Positions 11,718 through 25,100 of a stretch of 64,000 nucleotides of DNA are shown piece after piece. Every line of letters starts with the position of its first letter. Within the stretch, counting starts at the first letter, position 1. Location: the NCBI GenBank assembly GCA_003254925.1, contig QANZ01042616.1:163766-227765 (forward strand), in the 5' to 3' direction. The notes below the pieces were generated by a model that worked only from the letters and a program-made list of their open reading frames with translations, searched no databases and had not been told where the DNA came from. Source of the DNA: Chamaecrista fasciculata. Its lineage: Eukaryota > Streptophyta > Magnoliopsida > Fabales > Fabaceae. The position numbers and the translations under genes are program-made.

Positions 11718-13093
11718 TATACGATAATTGCCCATGTTAGTATCGTTCCAAAAATGCGACACGTGTACGGTGGTGAATCAGTGTTTGCATGTGCTATTCC
11801 AAATACATGATGCCAAAAAGCAATTTAATCAAAGTCGTTTTATGTCCCTATCAAACACTCCTACTCATCCAATCCCATATCACCTCAAGATTTCTTTGTT
11901 TCATCATCTTTTTTATAGTCCATTTATTTAGATTTATCCATATTAGTTATTATTTATACTGCACACCAGTTTTTTTNNNNNNNNNNNNNNNNNTTTTTTT
12001 TTTTTTTTTTTTTTTTAATTTATTCGTCTCTATGATTAATAATTAGATTGGATTTTCTATATTTTTTGTGGAATTAAAGTGAGAAAAAAAGAGAAAATAG
12101 AAGGAAAATATGAATTCCATGAAATAAATAAAGTTTTAATATTCATACTTTCTCTTTCTATCTCTTTTTTTCTTTTTCTATTTTTACAAAAAATATAGAA
12201 AATAGAAATGTAAATCCATAAGAGGTAGTATATATATACATTAATTCACCTAGCTTAGTTGGCTGGCTGGTGTTAGGTGACAAATTAACCAGTGAAAGTT
12301 GATTTGTTCGTTTGATTATTAGTTTTGTGGAAATTAAGAATTAATGAATGATATATATATAATGATGGATAATGTAGTGTGAGAACGAGAAAGTCTAAAA
12401 TGTGTTTGTTTAACTGATGAATTGATATATAGTGAATTTGATTAACTAATGGATGACGTTTTCGTGCAACATTAACATTACCTAGTTACCTTTAACTCCG
12501 AAAGTTGTGAGCAAGGGGGGATGGAGGGGATTGCCGTCACACACAATCACACACACACATATATGCATTTTTTTTCTTCAAATTCTGCATTCATTTTTCT
12601 ATGCATAGTTGATTGTGATCCAAATTTTGTGTTATAAAACGGAGTTACACACATGTATATAGAAGCATTTTCCTTTTCAAATTAAGGACCTAAAATTCTA
12701 AAGGTTAATTAATTAGTCTGACACAAGTAGATGTATAACGAAATCTCCCCTGCCCCTTATAGTTCGTTAATTACTTGATTAACGTAACCCAAATTGATAT
12801 GTAACTGACATGGTGTACAAGTGAAACTAAACCAACTCATCAGCTAAGATAATACCATATTAATTATAAATATATAAACTAATTAATGTAAGTATGTAAC
12901 CGATTTATTTTGGTTTCTAATAATTTCAGTTATATATGTAGCCCATTATTGCTTGTATTGATAATTATGTCTTGGAAAAAAAAAGGGAGAAAGCGAATTG
13001 GTCTTACTTGAACTTTTTGGAAGAGAATGAACTTTTTACTGTAAGACTCACATAATAATGAATCAAAGATATATATATATATATATATATATA
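11718..13093. other. Gene-free spacer with assembly gap
   Basis: AT-rich sequence with short TA and CA runs. No gene seen. The frames at 11728-12046 run into the N gap and a poly-T run and are not credible proteins. Confidence 0.5.
11977..11993. other. Run of 17 N inside a poly-T tract
   Basis: Undetermined bases in a T homopolymer, presumably a sequencing or assembly gap whose real length may differ. Confidence 0.98.
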
Positions 13094-13273
13094 TCTTATA
13101 TTATATGACTCCACCCCTTTCTGGTCGTCCATGTTTAAAACTATAGTCTATGAAATTAAAAATAAAAGAAAATTTACTATTTGGTTTCTCTTTCTTTACT
13201 AAGTTAACAATTTAGTCCCTTATTTATTTTACATACATATTTGCGTGTCCGTTAAGGCACGCAAAGCCCCTAA
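13094..13273 (+). mobile_element. Short Helitron-like element, complete ends
   Basis: 180 bp. It starts TCTTATATTATATGACTCCA and ends with the hairpin GCGTGTCC GTTAA GGCACGC followed by AAAGCCCCTAA and then T. The clearest single Helitron of the window. Non-autonomous, related to 3913-4097. Confidence 0.8.
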
Positions 13274-13574
13274 TATATATATATATATATATATAGGACA
13301 GTAGTGACGTAAAGTTAATTAGGTAGGCAAATTAAAGGACTAATGTGCATTGTGTTTGTGGGCGGTCCAAGCATATGATGAATGATCACATATCATGAAA
13401 ACCTTCATTTTTCAATGGAAAATTTTGAATTGAATTTGCCTTGCATTAGGATATCTAAACACCCACCAAATCATTAATTGCATATTTTATTAAATAATTA
13501 CACAAAGTGTTTAGCTTTTCCGCTTCAATTTTAATTTAATTTCTTGATGAATTTAGGACTTTGAAAATTGATGA

Positions 13575-13594
13575 CCCATATAATATAGTATAGA
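13575..13594 (-). mobile_element. Isolated Helitron 5' terminus
   Basis: On the minus strand this reads TCTATACTATATTATATGGG, the family 5' end. No matching hairpin plus CTRR end was found to its left, so it is probably a truncated element of unknown length. Confidence 0.5.
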
Positions 13595-13970
13595 TATGGT
13601 TCATTGCCAACTGTACACGTACTACATGAATTTTAAATTCTGGTGTCTTCTAAGTTCTAATACAGATATTGTTGTTCTTCACCATTAGGACCCACAAGAT
13701 AATTAACAAGACCGATCTGCTTAACTTCACATGATAACTATTAAACATTATTTTATGAAGTAATTATTAACGTTTGATTTTGTTTTTGTCACCCTCCATC
13801 TCCATCACTTCTAGCTATCTCCTCTATATCATAATCAATTTCATTACTGCCTTTTCCATATATTTCCACACTTACACATTCATGTGAGAATAAAGCAATA
13901 ATATAACCTAGGCACACTTACCTACCTACCTATGTTTATCCATATATATAAAAAGGACCAAAGGAGTAAG

Positions 13971-14318
13971 ACCTACGAAGCATGGGTACTGACACGGACA
14001 CGGGACACGATACGGACACAGACACAATGACACGCCAAACTCTCAAAATTACGCAACACTACACGACATATATTTATATATATAAATATTTAAATATTCA
14101 TAATTTTTAATAAAAAATTCAAAAATTACAATTTTTATTCATAATATATGTCATATGTATTATTATTTTCTCTTATTTGTCATGTTAAAGTCACAAAAAA
14201 TTGATTTATATTCTAAAATTTATGAATATGTGTCGTGTGAGTGTCGTACGGGTGTTGGACACTGACACGTGTCTGACACGGCGACACGCTCTCAAAATAA
14301 AGTGTCCATGCTTCATAG
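13971..14318. mobile_element. GACACG-rich MITE with CCTATGAAGCATGG ends, copy 1
   Basis: Terminal inverted repeats CCTACGAAGCATGG and CCATGCTTCATAG bracket about 350 bp. Both subterminal regions carry repeated GACACG motifs (GGACACGGGACACG; CACGTGTCTGACACG) around an AT-rich core. A related copy is at 59016-60256. A clear target duplication was not found, so the superfamily is open. Confidence 0.7.
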
Positions 14319-16199
14319 AGAAGGACAAAGAGAATCTGTATTTTTTTTTTGGTCAGAAGAGAATCTGTATGACTGTATGTATCAATCTCCTCTCCTCAAT
14401 TTCTGGTCTTTAATTTGCAGAATTACGACTGGGCCATTGGGTCACTTTGGCCCAATTTAAACCTAGAGGAGGGCTGGCCCAAAAAGTAATTAGAGCCCAA
14501 AAACAAAACTATAATATGGCAAAGTGCACGTAAACGTACGTTGACTGCTACTTAAACTCTTGGACAAAAGAAAAACCACTTTAAGGCTCCATGCGTAACT
14601 AAAGAATGAACTATTAAAGAAATTTGAAGGCTTCCTCACATGAAATTTGAAAAGTGCCTACTGAAATTACCGAAATAGCCTCTGGAATTGGAGGGTTTTT
14701 CTTTAAAAAAGAGGAAAAAAAGAACACTTCACTTTTTAATTGCCATAGCCCACATGCATGCAGTAACATTCATAAATTATTACAGTAATCGCCATGCACT
14801 CGCCATGGCGCCATCATGAAGGAATTAAAAAGCCTCGATCTGCACCACTAATAATTGATTAAAATTTACGTACGAGAGATATGTCACATGTTACAACTCA
14901 AGATATATCATATATATAATCAGTTTTGATTATCAGATGGTTAAAAGTAACATGTCCAAAAAAATATATATTAATTTATGTGATAAGTTCTATCTGGGTT
15001 TAATTAATACCCTAGCTATACATATTTTCAGTTTAGGCTTTTTAGATTTGTTAGTTTAGGGGTGGGGGTGAGCTGTTATACATTAGGATATATATATAGA
15101 CATATAGAGGAGTAAATGAGTGATAAAAATGAACGAAGCAGCATTTAGTAGATATCGATATATATGTACGTGTGTGTGTGTAAATTAATTATTGGATTGC
15201 ATAAGGGACAAAGATGAGAGAAGACGAGTGGATTCTTTTTTCGTCGTTCTTCGGCAACAACAAAATCTGAATCATTGAAAATAATCCTCACTTGTTTTCG
15301 TCTATGTACTGACAAATTAAGTTTTCAGTTCACTCTATACCTTTATTTCTCAACTCTCCAATCCATTTACCCAACTTGAATTTAGTACAATTAAATAATT
15401 AGCCAATTAATCCCATTATATATATGTGTGTATGCCCACCCCTTGTCCTAATGAACCAATTAATACTTATATATATATATATGTATGTAATTGACTCGAT
15501 CAGTAGTCTCCTCCAATTAATAACAGATTAAATTATTATTAGGGTACCATTAAATGCATGTATGTGTCATGTCCTCGATCAGGATTTAAATTTGTTTTTA
15601 TATAATGCAAATATCTATCTAATTCTTCCATGCACATTGTAGCTAATATATTGACTTATGAAGTGTTTATGTGTCTGAGATAACCGGCCTAATTACCTAA
15701 ACAACTTCATAGTCCTTATAACATCCACTTTCAAAAATGTTTTTAATTGTGTTTAGTTTGGATATTCACCAACTCTATGTTTGATCCCCCACAAGTTCGA
15801 ATTCTTAATATGGACGGTGCTTGTCACTCTGCTAATCATATACTATATATATAAATATAATAGAAAAAGGACCTCGATCAGTGTTTTTCACTTTCAAAAA
15901 CAGGTTGAGGACGTCTCTCAAAATTTGATTTATTCAAGATTTATGTGTGTAAAATGGAATATTACTCATAAAAGACATTATGTACAATGGACGATGGTAA
16001 TAGAACTCGATCAATAATCATATCATACCATACTATATTATTCTATCTATAAATTAAAATTAATTTTGTACGAGGCTATATCGTGAAAGGCTAATTAATT
16101 CAGACTACACATACTTTTTTGACTATTTTTATATATGATCAGTGTGTCCATTTGTCTACGGACTCTTCCGTGTTTTATACTTTCGTTGTGCTTTGGAAG
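14319..16199. other. Gene-free AT-rich intergenic DNA
   Basis: No recognisable coding region, RNA gene or complete element. Short TA and TG runs only. Confidence 0.45.
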
Positions 16200-16684
16200 T
16201 AGGGATGATCATGGGTAGGGTATGGGTATGATACTATAATACCCGTACCTATACCCATATGTGAGTGGGTATCAAAATAATCTCCATACCCATATCTGCT
16301 GGGTAGTCTAATCCCCATACCCGAACCCGAACCCGAAAATTTTTTAAACTAAATTATTTTTTATTAATATAAAATTTATATTCATCTAACTTTTACACCT
16401 ATAACTACTAAAAATTAAAAAATAAATCATAAATATGAATGCATTAATAAAATATTTTAAAATTTATAAAAACTTTAATATTTTTTCAATAAAAAGTGTT
16501 AAAGTATTATATTTTTTATATATATAAATATATTTATTATTACTAATGGGTAAATGGGTAGGATACTGGTAGGGTACCACCATACCCAGACCCGTACCCA
16601 TTAAGGATGGGTACGGGTCGAAACCCATACCCATCGAATAATTTTCAGGGTCCCCATTGGGTATGAGTATTTTGATCATCCCTA
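16200..16684. mobile_element. hAT-like MITE (TAGGGATGATCA ends)
   Basis: 485 bp with terminal inverted repeats TAGGGATGATCA / TGATCATCCCTA. It is flanked by TTTGGAAG (16192-16199) and TTTGGAAT (16685-16692), an 8-bp duplication with one change. Subterminal repeats of GGGTATGGGTA type are dense. Duplication size and ends fit the hAT superfamily. No transposase. Confidence 0.85.
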
Positions 16685-16990
16685 TTTGGAATATCACTAA
16701 TTTTCATGCACCATTAGTTAAAACACAAATCATCTAGACTAATTTATTTAATGTGTCCAAGGTTACGTTGTCGTACCTGTGTGCGTGGGCGCGCACACAC
16801 ACACATTCTTATTTCAATATAATGTCCCGTCACCTTTTACAAAATGACACACACACACACATTTAAATACAGCTTAAGCTTGATGATGAGGTTGTGTCTA
16901 GTTAGGAATAATTAACTCCAATCATGCTGATCCAAAAGAACTTAAATATTAAATCTCATATATATTAATTATTCATTCATCTATAGCTAG

Positions 16991-17022
<32 letters not shown>

Positions 17023-17026
<4 letters not shown>

Positions 17027-17065
17027 GGGCTTTCCGTGTCTTAACGTACGGGTACAGAAATATAT
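17023..17065 (-). mobile_element. Isolated Helitron 3' terminus
   Basis: On the minus strand it reads a GTACCCGTAC-containing hairpin region, then GACACGGAAAGCCCCTAA followed by T, as in the other Helitron 3' ends here. It is embedded in TA repeats and no matching 5' end was recognised. Confidence 0.5.
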
Positions 17066-17098
17066 ATATGTAATGTTTGAATTATTATATAAATTTAA

Positions 17099-17129
<31 letters not shown>

Positions 17130-20100
17130 GGTAGATTAATTAACCAGTCATGCATGGGCTAGAAAATGTTTCATTATATTAACGGGTACATGTGCGTACT
17201 GTAGTACTATATATTTCCAAGTTCAAAGTGATGTATTAAATTAGATTAATACATAATATTGTTCTCTCAGTAAATTAAACCCCAAATCAACATGCAATGC
17301 CAGGCTGCCAACAATACAAACGTGATTATTATATCCACTAATAACAGTGAATAACAACATAAACCTAGGTACACTAATTAAGGGCAAGAGGTCCCACTAA
17401 AAGGACAAAAGGTGCTCAATTTCTAAACTGCAGCAGTACCCTTAATTTGTTTGAAGCATCTTAACCTAACAAATCAGTAATTGTAAAATGATCACTAATG
17501 ATAAAAGATGCTCTTCTTATACGCTTATATTAATCTATTATTATTAATTGTTATTTTAGGGGGAAACATCTGAAACGAGATTAATTGTACTCACTACTCT
17601 TCCATGCACCCTTCATTTTCAACGTATCCATTATGTAACGACACTTTCTGTTCATTCAATAATCGCGCGCCAGTTAAGTCTAGTATTTTTTTTTATTGGT
17701 TCTTACTCCTTCGGTTGCCAAAATATTATATATATATATATATATATATTAACAATATAACTATTTGCTACATGTCAATTAATCAGTTGGGTATAGCCAT
17801 AGGTATTCTCTACGTACCCAAATGGCTTCCATCTTTTTTCTTTTTAGTAAATTGATTTATTGATATTATTAAATATGGGTTGATGAGTTGTATAAAAAAA
17901 AATCTATAATTAATCAATTCATCACTGTATATATGTTGAGATCTTCTTGTGTTGAATCATGTGGTAATTAATTAGGAAGTCACTCTCATTTTTTAGCTTT
18001 AATTTGAATTGACCCCAAAAAGTTATAGTAGCATAACAGATATCTGTGCCGACATTGCATATCTGTGAATATATAAACGTCTGCAAACCAAAGTTGAGTC
18101 ATTAATTTAATGAAGAAGAGAAAAGAAAAAAAGAGTGAAGCTAGGAAGGAGAATGAACATAAATATATGGTTAATCGATTACTTCATTTTCATAGAAGTT
18201 TCCATATACACACGAAGCTCTTAGCTCTACTAGTGTGGAAAATAACATGTAGTGCAATATTATTTATTTATATGAAGCAATTCATTGCGAAACCACAGAA
18301 AACTAGGTGGGTTTCAATTTTAATTAAGTGATATGATGTTTCATGTTTAATTTGGGATATATATATAGGAAAAGGTGTTTGGTAGGGTTTCACTATTTAA
18401 TTAACTTGGAAGGTTAAATTAATTTGGCTGCTTCTGTTTGTTTTGAAACACATGGATTCTCTGCAAAAGTCTGACCTCTGCTACTAGCTTCTCTCTGCAT
18501 GCTTTTGCTTCTCCTATCTCTTTAATCATCTCACTCCACAAAGTTCATCACCTTTTTCTTGTTGGAATCTCTGTTTTGTATACATATGTATATATGTATA
18601 TATGTGTGTGCGTGTTAGCCTTCATTTATTGTATTATTTATTTTTAAAAAACTGTACGTGTTTGCTTCTATAATTAATTTGTACGTACTTCCGAGAAGTA
18701 CCCTTCCTCTTTTATATATGGACTTTTCATCACAATCCTCACGCTCCATCAACTAATTAAAATAAGCCTTCATCAAAGTTCAAACTCATGGGTTTATTCA
18801 TGGACTTTTGTTGGTCAGTTCATATATTTTGATTTAATTTTTGTCGATGAGAGGAAATTAAATAATTATTGAAAAAAATTTACTTTTTTATATTTGAATT
18901 TATTCATTTTTCTGTTTTAGTTCCCGATGAATAATGAAAAAACATAATTTTTTTTGGAAGAAAAAATACATAATTTAGTCTTTATTAAAAGTACACAATC
19001 TAGTCTTTATTTAATAAGACTTTATTTCCTATTGCCTTTGAATATACAAGTTACTTTCTCTTGTGCCACAACGTACAGACGAAGAACACTGAAGAGATTG
19101 AGATCTCACAGAAAAGCTGAACCTAGTTTGCTGATTCACATGCATCCTATTTTTCTTTCTTGTTTTTTACCTCTCTCTCTCTCTCTCTCTTAATTTCTTT
19201 ATATATATTATAGTAGCTTTTCATTTTCACTTTAATGTCATGTCAGTTAATTCACATAAATGTTATTGTTTTATCTATAACTGGAAAAATAAAGATTTTG
19301 ATGATGCATAAAGGAAAATATAGAAAGCTTGAGGGGGCATGTAGTAATAATGTAGGAAAGGAAAGAGTCACGAGAGAGCAAATTAATAATGTTAATGGAC
19401 AAGACAGGGGAACAAGGGAGCATCTCTTTTATCACCTTAATCATTATCCCTTTTAATACATGAACCATAATTAAATTAATTAATAACTAGATATATTTTT
19501 TTATCCCTTTTAATAATTATTTCTTGTGTATGCAGCGACCAATTGGTTAGTGACATACCCTTAAATAGAGCTCAGATTTATAGAAGATTAATTCTTAACC
19601 TGTTGGGCTGGTAGATATTTTGGACAACTAAAATAAAACTAAATATATAAATCGCATAAAGTAACAATATATATTGCTTTTAGGCAAAAAAAAAATATAT
19701 ATATATTGCTGGTAAAAAAATATTATATCTATATAACTTTTTTTGGTTTGATTCATGGGTCATATATATTTTAATTATAATATAGATGAGGATTATTTCT
19801 ATTGTAAAGTAAAAATTACAAGAATATCAAAAACAAAAATTTTCACTTAGTATTTAGTATAGCTGCATTTTTTAATCTCGTACACAAAAAATCTAAATCA
19901 ATCATTAATTAATTAATTAAATAATATATGAAAATTACCTTGACGTATGATTAACACTTGCATTAAGTGTTTTAATTCATTGATATTTAGTCAAAATAAA
20001 GAATATAAGAATGATTTAAAATTAGCATTTACAAGAATTAAATGTATTCTATATATTTCATATCTTTGTCGTTTTGTAGGACAAATTTCTACATGCATGA

Positions 20101-20798
20101 TTTGACTTCTTTTAGTTTGAAAAGATAAAATAGATGAGTATTTTTTGTTTCTGAAGATAAATCTAGATTATTGTTTAAGTTAAATCAGAAAAAAAGTGAG
20201 GAGTAAAAAGTAAGATTTTGAATGTGAAGTGATGGATTTGTGTAATATACATCCTTGTGAAATATGGTAATGGAAATTTGGACAAAAAAAAGAGGTCAGC
20301 ATTGGAAAGTGCAAGCAAAGATGTTCATACACAGGTTTAAGTTCAGTTCACACACCATAGTCCTCACATATATATATATACCAGATTCCCATGACACGTA
20401 CAATCCCTCAATTTCTCTGTTTTGTATTCTGTTCCGTTGATATATATTATATAAGAAAACCAATTATATATAAAAGAATGAATATAGTTTTAATTTCACG
20501 TGAGAAAGCACTGTGGAATTTCATTGATATATATAAATGGTGGATTCAAAGTGGCGTTTGTAATTAGGTAGTAGTCCCCCCAGCATATACAAATATATGA
20601 TAGATTGTTAAGGTTGTTGAGGGGCTTGAGCTCCCATTCAATTCCCAAAGAGAAATTAATTAAAGAGAAGAATTGGTGTTATTTACTAGCTACTCTGTCT
20701 CTGTGTGTGATTATATATATATATATATATATATAGTGGTAAGTGTAATGTGTGTTCCAGAGGGAGAAAGAGAAAGAGAAAGAGACAGAGAAGGAAGG
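17066..20798. other. Gene-free region and probable bHLH promoter
   Basis: AT-rich DNA with several TA and CT microsatellites. The last part lies upstream of the bHLH gene and presumably contains its promoter and 5' leader, which includes a purine-rich GAGAAA stretch at about 20762-20796. The frame at 18110-18331 (73 codons, basic) has no recognisable domain. Confidence 0.5.
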
Positions 20799-22180
20799 AT
20801 GGCAGTGGAAGCAACAATGGTGTATAATATGAATCCTGTTCATCATCAGGAATACCCATTTTCTAGAGATCTCTATCCTAATTACAATAATAATGTCTCT
20901 AAACAAGAAGTGGATTCTCATTTTCTCGACACCCAAACACCCTACTCTTATGCCTACATTAATCATCATTTTGATGATATTCATCAACCACATGTAGCTA
21001 CAGATTGGAATCATATTTGGTGTTCTTCTTCTCCTCCTCTGCCTCAATTGGATTTGGATATTGTCTCCAATGATCATACTATTCCAGAAATTCCAATAAT
21101 ATCTTCTTCTTCTTTATCTCTCAATCATGAGCAGCATCATAGTAGTATATCACCATCAGCATCAGCATCACCCCATAATTTGAATTTGGTGGATATCTCA
21201 AACTCAAACTGTAATAGGACTCCAAAGAGACGCAGAGGGAAAGCCAGAAAGAACAAGGAGGAAATGGAAACTCAGAGGATGACTCACATTGCAGTGGAGC
21301 GCAATCGTAGGAAGCAAATGAATGATTATCTCTCTCTTCTTCGTTCCCTCATGCCTCCTTCCTATGTCCAAAGAGTGAGTTAGTTCCTCTCCACTTCTTC
21401 CTTTTTTACTTTTTCTTAATTGTGAATAATTACTTGTTAATTATACTTATGTTGGGTGGTGTAGGGTGATCAAGCATCTATAATAGGAGGGGCAATTAAT
21501 TTTGTGAAGGAGCTAGAGCAGAGATTGCAGTTCCTTGGGGCACACAATCACAAGAAGAAATGTAAAAAAGAAGAAAAAGAAGAAGAAGAAGAAGAGGAAG
21601 AAGAAGGGTGTATTGAAACCCCAAGAATGCCCTTCTCAGAGTTCTTCAGCTTTCCCCAGTATTCAATGATGTCGTCATCATCAATGGGAGATCAGAAGAA
21701 TGAGGTTAATAATGACAATTATAATTATAATAATGCAGCAACAGTTGAAGTTGGAGTTGGAGACATAGAAGTGACAATGGTGGAAAGCCATGCAAATGTG
21801 AAGATAAGGTCAAAGAAGAGGCCAAAGCAATTGTTGAATATAGTCTCTGCTTTGCACTCTATGCATCTCACTATCTTGCATCTCAATCTCACTACCACTT
21901 CTGATTTTGTCCTCTATTCTATCTCCCTCAAGGTATACTTACATTCTTAATTAATTTCCATCTCTCAACTTAATTAAATAGATTTAATCATATAATATAT
22001 ATATATATATTTATATATGGATGATTAATGATTATACCCATGCCATGCATGCAGATAGAAGAAGAATGCAAACTGGGATCAGTGGATGAAATAGCAGCAG
22101 CTCTACACCAAATGTTGCAAAGGATTCAACACCACTCTTCTTCTCCAATGCTCAATAATCAACATCCCAACTTTAACTAA
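20799..22180 (+). CDS. bHLH transcription factor, subgroup Ia (bHLH94/96-like)
   Basis: Three exons with phase-0 junctions: 20799-21374, 21465-21932 and 22055-22180, encoding 389 residues. The bHLH spans about residues 160-216. H163, E167 and R171 form the H-E-R contact set for E-box (G-box type) binding, and the first intron cuts the helix-loop-helix after residue 192. A Glu-rich run lies at about 228-239. An ACT-like C-terminal region (about 290-376) ends in the typical subgroup Ia segment. The opening MAVEA resembles the MALEA start of bHLH94/96; related subgroup Ia proteins include SPCH, MUTE and FAMA, but this one lacks their specific features. An upstream in-frame ATG at 20748 would add 17 residues of Arg-Glu-rich leader; I prefer 20799 by family similarity. 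Likely a nuclear developmental regulator; the exact role is inferred. Confidence 0.92.
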
Positions 22181-25100
22181 TCCTAATTAATTAATTAATT
22201 AATTAATTGCCTCCAATGTTACTAGTTAATGGCTATCTATCTCCTGTTTCTTCTTCTACTTGTCCAAGTGGTACCTAATTAATTATTGCAAATGCTGTTC
22301 CTTCCTAGCTCCTTTTGTTGATGCTAGTAGCTAGTGATGGTGCCTTAATTCAAAACCATGTGGGCTCCTTGGAGGAAGTTTTTGGTTTATTCAATTATAT
22401 ATATTCCCTCTCATCTCATCTATAATTAATGTCTTTCTTCTTTTTCGTATGAGCGAGGCTCTGCTATCATTAATAATTAATCACTATATAATATATATCT
22501 CTATTTTGCTTATCAGTTGAGTCACACTCACACATATTTTACATTTATACCTTCTATATATATTCTTGTTTTCATCATCATCATTTCACTACTCTCTTGT
22601 GTGTGTATGTATGTTTGGGAAGCCTGAGACTGATACAAAAGCTTTACAACACTCGAGTGTTTCTTTTTGGAAGAAGCAATTTTAGGTTTCTAATCTAATA
22701 GTACATCGATATTATATTCTTTGGCTTTTCATTACTTTAAAATTTAACTTCACCCCTTGCAAAGTAGATAAATTAATGTTAAATTATTTAATGTAGCAGC
22801 ACAATTTATGTCGATTCATTTTTTGAAACTTATCTTTTAAGTGATTAAGCAAGCTAAAACGAATGCGAATAAAAAACAATAAAAAATTGTGTTTAATAAA
22901 AAGAAAACGATTGAATGCAATAAAAATAAAAAAGCAATAATCAATAAAAAATAACTTATATTAAGTTCCTTATCAAGTTCCTCAAACAGATATTGTAGAA
23001 GATAATAATATCTGTTTATTTTATCGAGTATCTTAACGATTGCCCTGCACCACGACAAGTGCCCGTAAGGATGACTGTAATGTACAAAGAGGCGTGTTTG
23101 AAAAACAAGCAATAATACCTTCTTTACTTTCTGCCTCTAGAATTATACCATTTTTATTTAGAGTAAGCTATAATTTAATTTTTAAAATATATACACATTG
23201 ATAATTTAATTTTTAGAACTCTAATTTGTGAGAATAAGAAGTTTTATGACTTTAGATTGTAATGTATAAATTGAACTTTTAAGGATTGAGTATTCTTTTC
23301 AGAAATTAATTTATATTTTTTATTTTATGACCCTATGACCCTAAGGGCACATGTTACAAGAACCCATATTTAAAAGAGGCAGAGGCAAATGATTAGCACA
23401 TTGAAGGTAAAATAATGGGTCCATGAAGTTGTATGGTGTTAGATGTGGAATCCCAAGGTGAAAGAAAAATTGATATGTGGTGGGTTTATTTTATCGAGTA
23501 TGTTCAAGAACAGAATGAAAAGAATAAAGTTATGTATTCAAACTATAAATTGTTAAAAGCAGAAACCTTTTATATTGTTGTTAATTAGCCTTTTGGACAA
23601 AGTTTTGTTGTGTAATTTGAGTAAGCAAAAAGAGTAACTTGTGCAGGTGAAAAAGTCATAGATCACCATTCACCATTCATGTGTATTGGAGTTTGAATTG
23701 AAGCTACTAACAACCTGATTAATTACTGCTTTAAGAGTCTTGCATGCAATTGCATCTTTTGAAATATGCAGACGCCATTTCCTTTTTGAGTTAGACCATA
23801 ATGCAAAATTTGAGTTTTGATATGAGATGTAATGGATTATGAACTAATAAGACAATGATACGTAGAAGTCTAGAAGAGTTAGTTATATGTAAATAGTTGT
23901 GTAACTCCATACACGATTTTGATTGGTTAAGAACATTATTATTATTTTTATTATTTTTTAGCATTAAATTATATCAATGGCTATAATTATGCCACATCAG
24001 TAATTATATCTCATGTCAAGAATCAAACTTTGCATCTTAGATTAACCCTTTTGTTTTTGACAGATCTGGTGAGATACTGGTGTTTATTTCATCTAAACTT
24101 TTTTTTTAAAAAAAATAAATATGCATAGGCCTTTCAACATTCCACCATGGTTTCATTCTTTTGAGGTACTCAAAAGAGTATTAATAAAGACAGAATAAGT
24201 TTTGTAATGGTCAATAAAACTTCAGCTATTAATTAATATTAAATTAGAAGGGTACTGCTGCTTATTTAGGCCAAACTACACAAACCCAGAAAAGTAGCCA
24301 AAAGTTACCAGTTTTGCAGGGAAAGTCGTAACAAAGTTGATTCTGCAACCTACAATTTTTTAGAGGTAACAAAATAGAAAATACCTACCAGTTTCTAACC
24401 TATCCAACTTTAAATTAATGTTGGTGACTGTGTGGCTCTGTGTATATATATATAATTATATATATTTCATTGTATTATATATATATATATTATATCATTG
24501 TCATCATCAGTTACATTGTAGCATTCACAAAGTAATTCATGTTAGAAGAAGCATCTTGCACAAATAGCTAGTCTGCTAAAATATAAATCTGTTATGTAAA
24601 ATATTACTTATAGAGGATTTCAATTTCTTCCCTCTTGCTTTCAATTAGGGATCTATACATACGTATAAAATTATACAGCTAGAGCTAGCAAGTGTCAGTA
24701 ATTGCAATGCAAATTAGCCACTTTTAAGTATTATTAGAAAGAGGAACACAACTCTGCAATCAAAACAAATGGTTAAACAAGCAAGTTAGTAAAACCTAGG
24801 TGTTCACTGTCAAAAGTTAACTTTTGTTTACAGTTATGCTCTTTATATACATACATATAGCAGACAGACTAATACCTAATGGATATATATATATATATAT
24901 ATATGTTGGTTTTGAAGTAAGAAGAAAAGAAAGAAGACTAGTGTGTACTGTAGTGATGGGCATGGACATAAAGGAAAGTGTAAGAGTGTGGGAGGGAGAA
25001 AAAGATAAGATTGATGATTGTGTGATAATGTGGTTTGCATGTTGAAGACTACTATTTGGGTTTGGAGAAATATAATATGATATAATATAATATATATTAA

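Noticed and set aside
15781..16017. 78-codon plus-strand frame, and a GTTCGAATTC B-box-like site
   Set aside because: No domain in the frame, and no A-box or cloverleaf partner for a tRNA or SINE.
20673..20798. Longer N-terminus for the bHLH protein
   Set aside because: The longest frame begins at TTG, and the added region is a TA repeat and purine-rich leader. The ATG at 20748 is possible but does not match the family start.
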